NCBI GenBank assembly: GCA_030044455.1
Contig: JASHVU010000045.1
Coordinates: 1 to 15,835, forward strand
Length of the DNA stretch: 15,835 nucleotides
Reading direction: 5' to 3'
From: Acidobacteriaceae bacterium
GTDB lineage: Bacteria > Acidobacteriota > Terriglobia > Terriglobales > Acidobacteriaceae
The notes under the pieces are model-generated. The model ran no database searches and was not told the origin of the DNA. It worked only from the letters and a program-made list of their open reading frames with translations. Position numbers and translations under genes: made by a program. This document shows, piece by piece, positions 1 through 8,800 of this stretch; position 1 is the stretch's first letter, and every line of letters begins with the position of its first letter.

Positions 1-257
1 GACCCATCGAAAGTGAGGTTCTCATAGGCGCCCAGCAGGAATTTTTTGTCGTAGTCGAGCAGATGCAGACGTCCTTCAAGGTCAGAGAACAGCACGGTGA
101 CGGCCTTGATTCGCTTTTCGTCGGTGAGGTATTTCAGGCGCTTGTCACGGACCTCGTCGGCAGCGACGCGGCTGGCGCGATCAGCCTTGGCAGCCAGATT
201 GAGTTCCTCCAGCTCTTCATATGAGAGGGCAAGGAAATTGCGATAGTCGGTAGACAT
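1..257 (-). CDS. glnA: Glutamine synthetase, N-terminal part (runs off left edge)
   Basis: This is the first 85 codons of a glutamine synthetase, which makes glutamine from glutamate, ammonia and ATP in the cytoplasm. The ATG is at 257-255 on the minus strand, preceded by a strong AAGGAGA ribosome binding site five to six bases upstream. Translation begins MSTDYRNFLALSYEELEEL and continues through a charged helical stretch into KAVTVLFSDLEGRLHLLDYD and ENLTFDGS. The last two segments are the beta-grasp N-terminal domain that contributes to the active site across the subunit interface; the family normally continues with SI and a GF/GW segment, which lies outside the window. The N-terminal helical extension of about 45 residues before the beta-grasp domain is longer than in E. 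coli GlnA and resembles acidobacterial forms from memory. The catalytic domain cannot be judged. It is divergent from the S46 peptidase gene, with about 455 bases between them. Confidence 0.9.
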   Translation of the reverse strand, partial: MSTDYRNFLALSYEELEELNLAAKADRASRVAADEVRDKRLKYLTDEKRIKAVTVLFSDLEGRLHLLDYDKKFLLGAYENLTFDG

Positions 258-712
258 GGATCTCCTTCGTAATTTGGTTGGTCTCGCAAAGATAGACCCC
301 CGGTGCTTGAGGGCGCGGGAGGCTGCGTTGTGGAGTAGTACAGCTTAGATTAACTCGTTCGCGCGGGCGGGCAAAGCACGAATCTTGCGATAAGGGTAGC
401 GCCAGCGGAGAAGGGATGGTGGAGGAAATCTGGGTGGATCAACCTGGACAGCCGAAAACCGGGGCCGATTGCATCATTATATGTGCAATCTGCTGATGCA
501 ACCGGACGCTCTTGGGATAGAAAACGAGCTGTAGCCTCCACAAGAACAATTATCAGCGGTGGAGTGCTGGCTGCGAAAGAAGGCACGGCGATCGGCAAGA
601 GTTCCGAAATCGGGGTTTCGATTCTCACGTATGACGAGGTAAGCTTATCCCTTGCGCGCAGACTGGGCTCTGAGAATTCCGCCATCTCCTACGCGCCTGA
701 GTGAGGAATCCT
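258..712. other. Divergent intergenic region, no convincing gene
   Basis: This stretch separates the start of the glutamine synthetase gene from the start of the S46 peptidase gene and should hold promoters for both. Open frames exist on both strands (for example 483-704 plus and 350-685 minus), but their translations are rich in Ser, Arg and Thr, show no family resemblance, overlap each other and lack good ribosome binding sites. I see no clear sigma-70 boxes, repeats or RNA structure. The ribosome binding site GAGGA at 703-707 belongs to the peptidase gene. Confidence 0.6.
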
Positions 713-2791
713 ATGCAAATTCGACTCTCCCAATGCCTGCCAATGTTGGCGGCGGTTTTACTACTTAGTGGCGCAATCGTTGTTCCTGCCGAAGAGGGGA
801 TGTGGACCTTCGACAACCTGCCTGTAAAACAACTGGAAGCCAAGTACGGCTTCAAAGCCACGCAGGAGTGGCTCGATCATGTGCGGCTCTCAAGCGTGCG
901 GCTCAACGATGGTGGATCTGGCTCGTTTGTGAGCGCTGACGGACTGCTGCTGACCAATCATCATGTGGCGCGGGCGCAGTTGCAGAAGAACTCGACGGCC
1001 GAGCACGACTACATTCGCGACGGGTTTTATGCGACCACCGAGGACCAGGAGTTGAAATCGCCCGATCTCGAGATCAACGTGCTGGTGGGCATGAAAGATG
1101 TAACCGAGCGCGTTCAGAATGCGACCAAAGGAGTCACGGACAAGGCCCAGGCGCTGAAGGCGCAGGAAGCAGAGATTGCGGCCATCGAGGAAGAGAGCAA
1201 AAAGGCTACCGGCCTGCGCTCCGATGTGATTTCGCTCTACAATGGCAGCGAATACTGGCTGTATCAATATAAGGCTTACACCGACGTGCGGCTGGTGTTT
1301 GCGCCCGAACAGCAGGCGGCGTTCTTTGGCGGCGATCCTGACAACTTTACCTATCCGCGTTACGACATCGACATGGCGCTTTATCGCGTCTATGAAAACG
1401 GAAAACCGGTCCACACCGAGAACTATCTGAAGTGGAATACGAGGGGGGCCGCGCCTGGAGACTTGATTTTTGTTTCAGGCAATCCGGGATCGACGCAGCG
1501 CCAGGACACGATGGCGCAACTACTGGTGGAGCGCGACACGGTTGAGCCGGCGGTGATTGCGTATCTGCAGGCCCGCATTACGGCCGCGCAGGATTTTGCC
1601 AAGCAGGGACCGGACCAGGCGCGCGAGGTGGGCAGCACCGTCTTCTTCCTGCAAAACAGTCTCAAGGCTTACCAGGGCCGCTATGAGGCTTTGCTCGACA
1701 AATCGGTGATGCAAAAGAAACAGGATGATGAAAACGACCTGCGCTCGAAGGTGGACGCGAATCCGGATTGGAAGGCCGCCTACGGCGATGCGTGGAATAC
1801 GATCGCGAGCGTTGAAGAACAGGTAAAGCCTGAGATCAAGCACCAGCTCTTCAGGCGGACAGGGAGCCAGTTGTTTACGATTGCGCTCGAGCTTGTGCAG
1901 TATGTGGCCGAGGTGAAGAAGCCCGACGGCGAGCGCCTTCCGCAATATCACGAGGCGGGTCTCGAGTCGCTGCGTTACCAGTTGTTTTCGCCTGCGCCGA
2001 TCTACACCGACGTTGAAAAGATGTTTATGAAGACCAGCCTGAACCTGGCGGTGGAGCAGCTTGGCGCCAACGACGAATTTGTCCAGGCCATTACGCAGGG
2101 CGGCGACGTGAGCAAGAGAGTGGATGAGCTGGTCGATGGGACCAAGCTTACCGATCCCAAGGTGCGCCAGGCACTGATCGAGGGCGGAGAAGCCGCGGTC
2201 GCCGCGTCTACCGATCCGATGATCATGGCGGCGCGCCGTTTCGATCCCATTTGGCGCGCCAACTACAAGCACATTCGCGACAGCGAGGAGAGCGTGCTGG
2301 TTCCGGCCGAGGAGGAGCTGGGCAAGGCGCGGTTCGCCGTGTACGGCAAGAACGCGTATCCCGATGCGACTTTCACTTTGCGGCTGAGCTACGGCACCGT
2401 CGATGGCTATCCCTACAACGGAACCATCGCTCCGCCGTTCACTACCTACTATGGGCTCTTTGACCGTTCGGCCAGCTTCAGCAACAAAGCACCGTTTAAT
2501 CTGACCGGGAAGGAAGCCGCGGCGCTGGACAAGCTGGACCTGGCAACGCCGCTCGATTTTGTGTGCACAGCCGACATTATCGGCGGCAATTCCGGTTCGC
2601 CAGTCATCGATCGCAATGGCGATATTGTGGGACTGATCTTTGACGGGGACATTGAATCGCTGGCCGGCGACTTTGTTTATGACGGGACAAAGAATCGCGC
2701 TGTGGCTGTTCACACGGCCGGCATGATTGAGGCGCTCAGAAAGATCTATGATGCCGACGCACTGGCCGATGAACTCGAGGGCAAGGAGTGA
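713..2791 (+). CDS. Secreted S46 family dipeptidyl-peptidase (DPP7-like)
   Basis: Family S46 serine exopeptidases remove dipeptides from the N-terminus of peptides in the periplasm. The 692-residue length fits the family (about 700). Residues 1-26 form a signal peptide with cleavage likely after VVPA; the mature protein begins EEGMWTFD, matching the GMW start typical of the family. The triad is visible: His84 in LLLTNHHV, Asp220 in FGGDPDNFTYPRYDIDMALYR and Ser627 in IIGGNSGSPV. The residue 25 positions after the catalytic serine is Gly652, in SLAGD. By alignment from memory this corresponds to Gly673 of Porphyromonas gingivalis DPP7, whereas DPP11 has Arg there, so a preference for hydrophobic rather than acidic P1 residues is inferred. 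The ATG at 713 is preferred over the in-frame GTG at 701 because GAGGA at 703-707 is well spaced for it and the signal peptide then starts cleanly. The gene ends 6 bases before a convergent small gene. Confidence 0.95.
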   Translation: MQIRLSQCLPMLAAVLLLSGAIVVPAEEGMWTFDNLPVKQLEAKYGFKATQEWLDHVRLSSVRLNDGGSGSFVSADGLLLTNHHVARAQLQKNSTAEHDYIRDGFYATTEDQELKSPDLEINVLVGMKDVTERVQNATKGVTDKAQALKAQEAEIAAIEEESKKATGLRSDVISLYNGSEYWLYQYKAYTDVRLVFAPEQQAAFFGGDPDNFTYPRYDIDMALYRVYENGKPVHTENYLKWNTRGAAPGDLIFVSGNPGSTQRQDTMAQLLVERDTVEPAVIAYLQARITAAQDFAKQGPDQAREVGSTVFFLQNSLKAYQGRYEALLDKSVMQKKQDDENDLRSKVDANPDWKAAYGDAWNTIASVEEQVKPEIKHQLFRRTGSQLFTIALELVQYVAEVKKPDGERLPQYHEAGLESLRYQLFSPAPIYTDVEKMFMKTSLNLAVEQLGANDEFVQAITQGGDVSKRVDELVDGTKLTDPKVRQALIEGGEAAVAASTDPMIMAARRFDPIWRANYKHIRDSEESVLVPAEEELGKARFAVYGKNAYPDATFTLRLSYGTVDGYPYNGTIAPPFTTYYGLFDRSASFSNKAPFNLTGKEAAALDKLDLATPLDFVCTADIIGGNSGSPVIDRNGDIVGLIFDGDIESLAGDFVYDGTKNRAVAVHTAGMIEALRKIYDADALADELEGKE

Positions 2792-2797
2792 TTCGGC

Positions 2798-3229
2798 TCA
2801 AGTAGGGAAGCGCTGGACAAAAGCTGAAACCGCGTCGAACACCCTATGCCTGGTCTCCTCGTCGCTCGCAGTCTCAGATGCTGCGAGCGCGAGGATGCGC
2901 GCAAGTTCCAGTTTCATCTCGGTGAATGCACCGCGGGCGTCGGCCTCGCGGGCGAAAAAGCGCGTGTGAAAGAATAACCCGTAGATGCTGCATGTAATGG
3001 CGAAGGGAATTGGTGCGGGATCTGCCGTCCCGAATCGTATCTCAGATTCGAGAGTGATGCGCGCTCCGAGCGGGTGCTCTTCGTCCTGGAGGATGAGTCC
3101 GTCTTCAGAGCCGCGAGTTCCCACCGTTTCGCCGTTCTCAAAGCTTCGCCACACGCGGCAATGATTGCGCGCAGGCGATGGATGCGTCAAGAAGCGCGCG
3201 GATTTGTCGTTCAAGGGGGCTGAGTTCAC
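2798..3229 (-). CDS. Conserved-looking hypothetical protein, 143 aa
   Basis: I do not recognise a named domain. The protein looks cytoplasmic: no signal peptide and no membrane helix. The middle (residues about 23-63) reads NHCRVWRSFENGETVGTRGS followed by EDGLILQDEEHPLGARITLE. The next part has a beta-strand pattern, PFAITCSIYGLFFHTRFFA, and then an amphipathic helix, AFTEMKLELARILALA. This resembles small uncharacterised proteins I associate with Acidobacteriota, but I cannot verify that here. It is tail to tail with the S46 peptidase gene (6-base gap), a normal convergent arrangement that supports it being real. The longest frame starts at a GTG (3229-3227) without a clear ribosome binding site, one base from the start of the divergent hydrolase gene. 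TTG codons at residues 6 and 14 or a GTG at residue 26 are alternative starts, so the N-terminus is uncertain. Confidence 0.65.
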   Translation of the reverse strand: MNSAPLNDKSARFLTHPSPARNHCRVWRSFENGETVGTRGSEDGLILQDEEHPLGARITLESEIRFGTADPAPIPFAITCSIYGLFFHTRFFAREADARGAFTEMKLELARILALAASETASDEETRHRVFDAVSAFVQRFPT

Positions 3230-3230
3230 G

Positions 3231-4373
3231 ATGAGAAGTGTAATGAGTGCAGCCTGGCGAAATTTGATTCTGGCAACCCTGCTGGTGGCGGCGATGCCTC
3301 TCTTGGGCGCTCAGGATCGATGGACCGAGGCACAGGCAAATGCATGGTATGCGGCGCAGGCCTGGCCGGTCGGCGCTGACTTTCTGCCTTCGACGGCGAT
3401 CAACGAGCTGGAGATGTGGCAGGCCGATACCTTCGACCCAACCACGATCGATCGCGAGTTAGGCTGGGCTCAGGGAATCGGGATGAATACCATGCGCGTG
3501 TTCCTGCACAACCTGTTATGGGAACAGGATCCGGAGGGATTCAAGAAGCGCATCGATATCTTTCTGACCATTGCGACGCGTCATCACATTCGGCCAATCT
3601 TTGTGCTCTTCGACTCATGCTGGGAGCCGTTTCCAAGACTCGGCCCGCAGCATCCGCCGATTCCAGGGGTGCACAACTCGGGATGGGTGCAGGCGCCGGG
3701 AGCAGCGGTGCTTGCCGATCCCTCCCAGTACGCGAAGCTCAAGGAATACGTGGTGGGGGTGGTGGGCGCATTCGCCGCCGATTCCCGCATCCTTGCGTGG
3801 GACGTATGGAACGAACCCCAGGAAGAAAATCCGAGCGTATATGTGAAGGGCCAGCCGGTGAGCACGAAGGATGCTGTGCTCAATCTGGTTCCGTTGGCGT
3901 TTGCATGGGCCCGCAGCGTCCATCCAACGCAGCCGCTTACCAGCGGCGTGTATGACGGCGACTGGAGTTCGCTTGACACGATGCCGCCCATGGCGCGCAT
4001 GCAGATCGAAGAGTCCGATGTGATCAGCTTTCACAACTACAGCTGGCCTGAAGACTTCGAAAAACGAGTGCTTGAGTTGCAGCAGTTCCACCGGCCCTTG
4101 ATCTGCACCGAGTACATGGCCCGCAGCGCCGGAAGCACGATCGACACAATTCTCCCGATCGCGCACAAATACCGCGTCGGCGCAATCAACTGGGGCCTGG
4201 TCAACGGCAAAAGCCAAACGAATCTGCCTTGGGATTCCTGGAAGCGGCCTTACGTCTCTGACCAGCCGACAGTCTGGTTCCACGACCTCTTTTATCCCGA
4301 CGGGAGACCATATCGCGAACGAGAGGCAGAGATCATTCGCGATTTGACATCAGGCAAGCAGCCGCCGCTCTAA
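3231..4373 (+). CDS. Secreted clan GH-A glycoside hydrolase (GH5-like, cellulase/mannanase type)
   Basis: This is a 380-residue predicted extracytoplasmic glycosidase with a (beta/alpha)8 barrel. Residues 1-27 form a signal peptide (hydrophobic ILATLLVAAMPLL, likely cleavage after LGA before QDRW). Barrel motifs appear in order: GMNTMRVFLHNLLWEQDP (strand 2 region), RPIFVLFDSCWEP (strand 3), ILAWDVWNEPQ with Glu195 as the acid/base after strand 4, DVISFHNYSWPEDF with the His-X-Tyr of strand 6, PLICTEYMARSAGST with Glu294 as the nucleophile at strand 7, and GAINWGLVNGKSQT near strand 8. The 99-residue spacing of the two glutamates fits a retaining clan A enzyme. The substrate cannot be read from the sequence; such proteins are often labelled cellulase or 1,4-beta-xylanase. 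ATG 3231 was chosen; an upstream TTG (3165) only extends the signal peptide implausibly, and ATG 3243 is a possible alternative. It converges with the efflux operon, with 95 bases between stops. Confidence 0.82.
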   Translation: MRSVMSAAWRNLILATLLVAAMPLLGAQDRWTEAQANAWYAAQAWPVGADFLPSTAINELEMWQADTFDPTTIDRELGWAQGIGMNTMRVFLHNLLWEQDPEGFKKRIDIFLTIATRHHIRPIFVLFDSCWEPFPRLGPQHPPIPGVHNSGWVQAPGAAVLADPSQYAKLKEYVVGVVGAFAADSRILAWDVWNEPQEENPSVYVKGQPVSTKDAVLNLVPLAFAWARSVHPTQPLTSGVYDGDWSSLDTMPPMARMQIEESDVISFHNYSWPEDFEKRVLELQQFHRPLICTEYMARSAGSTIDTILPIAHKYRVGAINWGLVNGKSQTNLPWDSWKRPYVSDQPTVWFHDLFYPDGRPYREREAEIIRDLTSGKQPPL

Positions 4374-4468
4374 ACTTCTTCTCGCGGAACGGACAATTTG
4401 GCGACGCACAACTTCAACCGCGGTCTTGCCGCTTATCGTATTGCTGAGGTCAGAGGCTCGCTCACCTG

Positions 4469-5881
4469 TCATGATTGCCAGCCGCCGCCAAGTGCGCTGT
4501 ACAGTTGTACGAGGGCAAGCGCTTCGCCCTGTTGCGCGTTGACCAGGTTCAATTCGGCAGCGAAGAAGTTAGAATCCGTGGTCAGGACTTCAAGATATCC
4601 AGTGGATCCGCCTTCGTATCGAATGCGCGCAAGCCGCGTTGCGTCTCTCGCGGCCGCAACGAGTTTCTCCTGCTGCTCGCGGTAGGCACGCTCCTTGTTC
4701 AGCGCGATCAGGGCATTCGACACATCGCGGAAAGCGCCGGCGATGGTCTTTTGATAGTTGAGCACCATCTCTTCCTTGGTCTGCTGTGAGAGCTGAAGCT
4801 GTCCGCGTAACTTCCCTCCTTCGAAGAGCGGTTGTGTCAGCGTGCCGATGCCGTAGATGGTTTTCCCGCTGGTCGAAAAGATACTTGAAAGGCTGTCGCC
4901 GCCGACACCGCCCGAAGCACTGATCGATAGGTTCGGGAAGAACTGTGCGCGAGCCACGCCGATTTGCGCGTTAGCAGCGATCAGTGTCGCTTCGGCCTGC
5001 TGGATATCGGGCCGCCGCTCGATAAGTTGTGAGGGCAACCCTGTGGGAAGATCCTGGGGTGGCGGAGCAAGCGCATTGGGGTCGTGGTGACTGATCGGTC
5101 CGGGGTCTTCTCCGAGCAGCAGGGCAATTGCATTCTCCTGTTGTTGGATCTGCTCTTCGAGCTGCGGTATCTCAGAGGTCGCAGTGTAGAGCAATTGCTC
5201 TGCTTGCCGAACATCTGACAAAGGTACCGAACCTCCACTCTCCAGTTTCCTGGTGAGAGCGACCGAATCCTGCCGCGCCGACAGAGTTTCTCTTGTGATC
5301 TCAAGTTGCGCGTCGAGCGCCCGAATCTCGAGATAAGCCGTCGCCACCTGCTGGACCAATGTGAGCCTCACGGCGCGCTGCGCCCAGACTTGCGCCAGGA
5401 GTTGGGCGCGTGCAGCCTCTGTTTGTCTGCGGTAGAGGCCCCAGAAATCCGGCGTCCACGCAGCGGAAACGTTCAATGACCCCTCAACCAGGGGATCGGG
5501 AAGTTGAGTGCCCAGCGAAGTTGGCAGACTTGCGCCAATACCGGTGCCTCCGACGGTGACGCTTGGAAACTCTTGTGAGCGGGTGATCCTCAACTGGGCC
5601 TGCTGTTCAAGAATGCGTTGCGCCGCAATCCGCACGTCGTAGTTATTGGCGAGAGCCTTGCGAATCAATTCCTGTAACTCGGGCTCACGATAAACCGCGG
5701 CCCACTGCTCATCGCCGAAAGAGTTCTTGACGTCGCTTGCAACCGCGGCATCATCCGCTCCCCAAAAGGCAGGCGGCGCGGTGACGTTAGGCCGTACGTA
5801 TTTTGGACCGACGTTGCAGCCGGTAATAAGGCCGATCGCAGCGGCGAGACAGCTCAAACGAAAAAGTCCATGGAGTTTCAT
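4469..5881 (-). CDS. RND efflux outer-membrane factor, NodT/OprM-family lipoprotein
   Basis: This is the outer-membrane channel of the tripartite pump. The 470-residue protein begins MKLHGLFRLSCLAAAIG and has a lipoprotein signal peptide with lipobox LITGC, so Cys22 is the predicted lipidated residue. Next comes the family signature NVGPKYVRP, then APPAFWG, as in OprM and NodT proteins. Two repeated outer membrane efflux protein (OEP) domains follow, at about residues 60-250 and 275-460, each rich in Ala, Gln and Leu heptads that form the periplasmic alpha barrel; the turn motif LLGEDPGPI is also typical. The ATG at 5881-5879 shares one base with the TGA of the transporter gene (TGATG), and GGAGG lies 9 bases upstream inside that gene, so translation is probably coupled. 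The longer open frame upstream of this ATG is the out-of-frame 3' end of the transporter gene. Confidence 0.96.
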   Translation of the reverse strand: MKLHGLFRLSCLAAAIGLITGCNVGPKYVRPNVTAPPAFWGADDAAVASDVKNSFGDEQWAAVYREPELQELIRKALANNYDVRIAAQRILEQQAQLRITRSQEFPSVTVGGTGIGASLPTSLGTQLPDPLVEGSLNVSAAWTPDFWGLYRRQTEAARAQLLAQVWAQRAVRLTLVQQVATAYLEIRALDAQLEITRETLSARQDSVALTRKLESGGSVPLSDVRQAEQLLYTATSEIPQLEEQIQQQENAIALLLGEDPGPISHHDPNALAPPPQDLPTGLPSQLIERRPDIQQAEATLIAANAQIGVARAQFFPNLSISASGGVGGDSLSSIFSTSGKTIYGIGTLTQPLFEGGKLRGQLQLSQQTKEEMVLNYQKTIAGAFRDVSNALIALNKERAYREQQEKLVAAARDATRLARIRYEGGSTGYLEVLTTDSNFFAAELNLVNAQQGEALALVQLYSALGGGWQS

Positions 5882-8800
5882 CAGGCCTGACCTCCTTCCA
5901 TTCCGGCGTGGACACCAATTGGATCGGAAGGCGCACCTGATGGGGCGCCGGGGCCGCAGATTGTGTCCATCGTCGTGCCCTGGCCGCCTCTGACGAAGCG
6001 ATGCGAAAGATATTCCACTACAGCAAACGTTACAGGAATAAAGATGAGACCAAGTACGGTGGAGAGCGTCATGCCGCCCACGACCACGGTACCCAGGATC
6101 CGCCGGGAGGCAGCCCCCGACCCGCTCGCGGCCCACAATGGCAAACAGCCGACAATGAACGCCAAAGCGGTCATCATGATTGGTCTGAAACGTAAGCGGG
6201 CAGCATCCAAAGCGGCATCGCAGATACTCTCGCCGCGTTCATAGTTCATCTTCGCAAATTCGACGATCAGGATCGCGTTCTTGGCCGAGAGCCCAATAAG
6301 CATGACGAGACCGATGGTCGCGAAGATGTCGTTTTCAAAGTGCCGGGCATGGAGTGCCAGATAGGCGCCCAGGATGGCGACAGGTGTACTAAGCAGAACG
6401 CTGAATGGCAGGGTCCAGCTTTCATAAAGTGCCGCAAGAATCAGGAACACAAATACCAGCGACAAACCGAACACAGCCCACGAAGGAACGCCTTTCTCCG
6501 CTTGCTGTTCCTGGAAGGACATACCCGAATAGTCAAAGCCTGCGCCAGGCGGCATGGTCTCGTGGAAGACCTCTTCGAGCGCCTTACGCACCTGGCCGGA
6601 GCTGTATCCGGGTGCGCCGGTAATGTTCAGCTGCGCGGCGTTGAATTCGTTGAATCGGTAGATGAACTCGGGTCCGGTGGCGCGGCTGACTTTGACAAGT
6701 GAGCTGAGCGGCACCTGGCTGCCGTTGGCGCTGCGCACGTAAAACTGGTCGATGTTTGCGATGTTGGTTCGCGATGAGCCGTCGGCTTCAACGTATGTCT
6801 GCCACTGCCGGCCGAATCGGTTGAAGTAATTCACGAGATATCCACCCATGAAGGTCTGCATGGTGGTGTAGATATTGCTGAGGTCCACCTGCTGCTGGAG
6901 GGCTTTCTCCTTGTCAACATCGGCATAGAGCTGAGGCACCGCGGGTTGGTAGGACGGAATAGCAGCCGCAATCTCCGGACGCTTGGAAATTGCGCCGAGA
7001 AATGCGTAGACATTCTTCGTCAGTATCGTCGGATCGTCTGAACCCGAGCGGTCTTCGAGAATCATCGTGACGCCACCTGAAGTTCCGATGCCCGGGATGG
7101 AGGGCGGTGGAAATGCGAAAGCGATGCCGTCCGGATTTCCCGCAAGCTGCTTCTGCAAGTTGCTCTGAATGTACTCGAGTTGCTGTTCCTTGCTCTTGCG
7201 GACAGCCCACGGCTTGAGGTTTACAAAGAAGAATCCCGAGTTGGTGCTCTGCACCTGGGTCAGCAGCGAGAAATTATTGACCGCGATGACTCCCTCGATG
7301 CCGGGAGTTTTTAACAGCGCGTCAGTAATCTTCTGCTCCGCAGCATCGGTACGCTGCGCTGAAGCGCCGTCAGGCAGTTGCAGCGCAAGGAACATGTAAC
7401 CCTGATCCTCAGTGGGAATGAATCCCCCGGGAAGGCTGCGGCCCAGAAGCACTGCAATCACGCCAACCAGGATGAGGCCGAGCATGGCGAAAGAAGATTT
7501 GTGAATGAGAACGCGAGAGGTATTCACAAAACCATCCGTGGTGCGCCCGAAGAACTTGTTGAATTGGCCAAACCCCCTCGCCAGCAAACTCTTCCTGCGA
7601 GGCTCCTCTCTTGGTTTCAGAAGGAGCGAGGCCAGGGCCGGCGAGAGTGTGAGCGCGTTGAAGGCGGAGATCAGAACCGAGATGGCGATAGTAACTGCGA
7701 ACTGCTGATACATGCGCCCGGTGATTCCCGGGATTGCGGCGGTCGGGATGAAAACCGCTGCAAGGATGAGCGCGATGGCGACGACTGGTCCTCCTACCTC
7801 CTGCATGGCCTTTTCGGTTGCCGACTTGGGGTCCATGCCCTCATCGATGTGGTGTTCGACGGCCTCGACAACGATGATGGCGTCGTCGACAACCAAGCCG
7901 ATGGCAAGCACCAGACCGAAAAGAGACAGCGTATTGATTGAGAATCCAAGCGCAGGAAAGATGATGAACGTTCCGATGAGCGAGACTGGGACCGCGAGCA
8001 GGGGGATCAGTGTAGCCCGCCAGCCTTGCAGAAAGATAAAGACGACGAGGACCACCAGGCCAAGCGCCTCAAAGAGCGTCAGCAATATCTCGTGGATGCC
8101 GGCAGTGACAGCCTTGGTGGTGTCCAGCGGCACGCTGTAAGAAATGCTTGGAGGAAATGTTGCCGATAGTTCCTTCATGCGCTGGTTCACCGCCGCTGCA
8201 GTCTCTACAGCGTTGGAGCCCGGGAGCTGGTAGATTGCCATCACACCAGATGGAGCCTGGTTATAGCGAGCCGACACCCCGTATGCCTGGTCTCCCAGTT
8301 CGACGCGGGCAACGTCGCTAAGATGCAGGATCGAGCCATCGGGATTGGCTCGGAGAATTATGTTTCCAAATTCTTCAGGCGTCACCAGGCGTCCCTGCGT
8401 ACGGACGGTATAGGTGAACTGCTGGCCCTTCGGAATCGGCTCGCCGCCAATCTGTCCGGCGGGGTTCACGTTGTTCTGGGTCTGGATGGCTTGAATCACG
8501 TCGGTTGCAGTGACGCCAAGCTTGGCGAGTTTGTCAGGTTCAACCCAAACTCGCAGCGCATATTGGCCGCCGAAAACCTGAACACGAGACACGCCTTTTA
8601 CGCGAGCAAGTTGATCCTGAAGATTGATGATGGCGTAATTGGTAAGAAAGTCCTGGCTCAATTCGCCGGTCGGCGAGTTGATCGCAACCAGCATGAGCGG
8701 CGACGTCAGGGCCTTCTGCACGGTGAGACCGGCTGTAGTGACCTGTGCCGGAAGTTGTGACTGTGCCTGATCCACGCGCAGCTGGGCAAGAACCTGATCA

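Noticed and set aside
258..300. Possible sigma-54 promoter (GG...TTTGC) upstream of the glutamine synthetase gene
   Set aside because: On the minus strand the GG and GC pairs are spaced correctly, but the -24 element otherwise lacks the TGGCAC match, so this is likely chance despite the attractive nitrogen link.
483..704. 73-codon plus-strand frame before the S46 peptidase gene
   Set aside because: No ribosome binding site, no family resemblance, composition like random sequence; it overlaps the peptidase's ribosome binding site.
701..712. GTG at 701 as the peptidase start
   Set aside because: It would sit within the GAGGA ribosome binding site that is correctly spaced for ATG 713, and it has no binding site of its own.
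1520..2713. 397-codon minus-strand frame inside the peptidase gene
   Set aside because: It lies fully antisense to a gene with an intact catalytic triad; its Arg/His/Leu/Val-rich translation is a typical shadow of a GC-rich gene.
4374..4468. Bidirectional terminator between the hydrolase and the efflux operon
   Set aside because: Only a 4-base GCGG/CCGC stem is seen and there is no T tract on either strand.
5882..6136. Upstream extension of the outer-membrane factor frame by 85 codons
   Set aside because: It overlaps the transporter gene in another frame, and the lipoprotein signal begins exactly at ATG 5881 with its own GGAGG.
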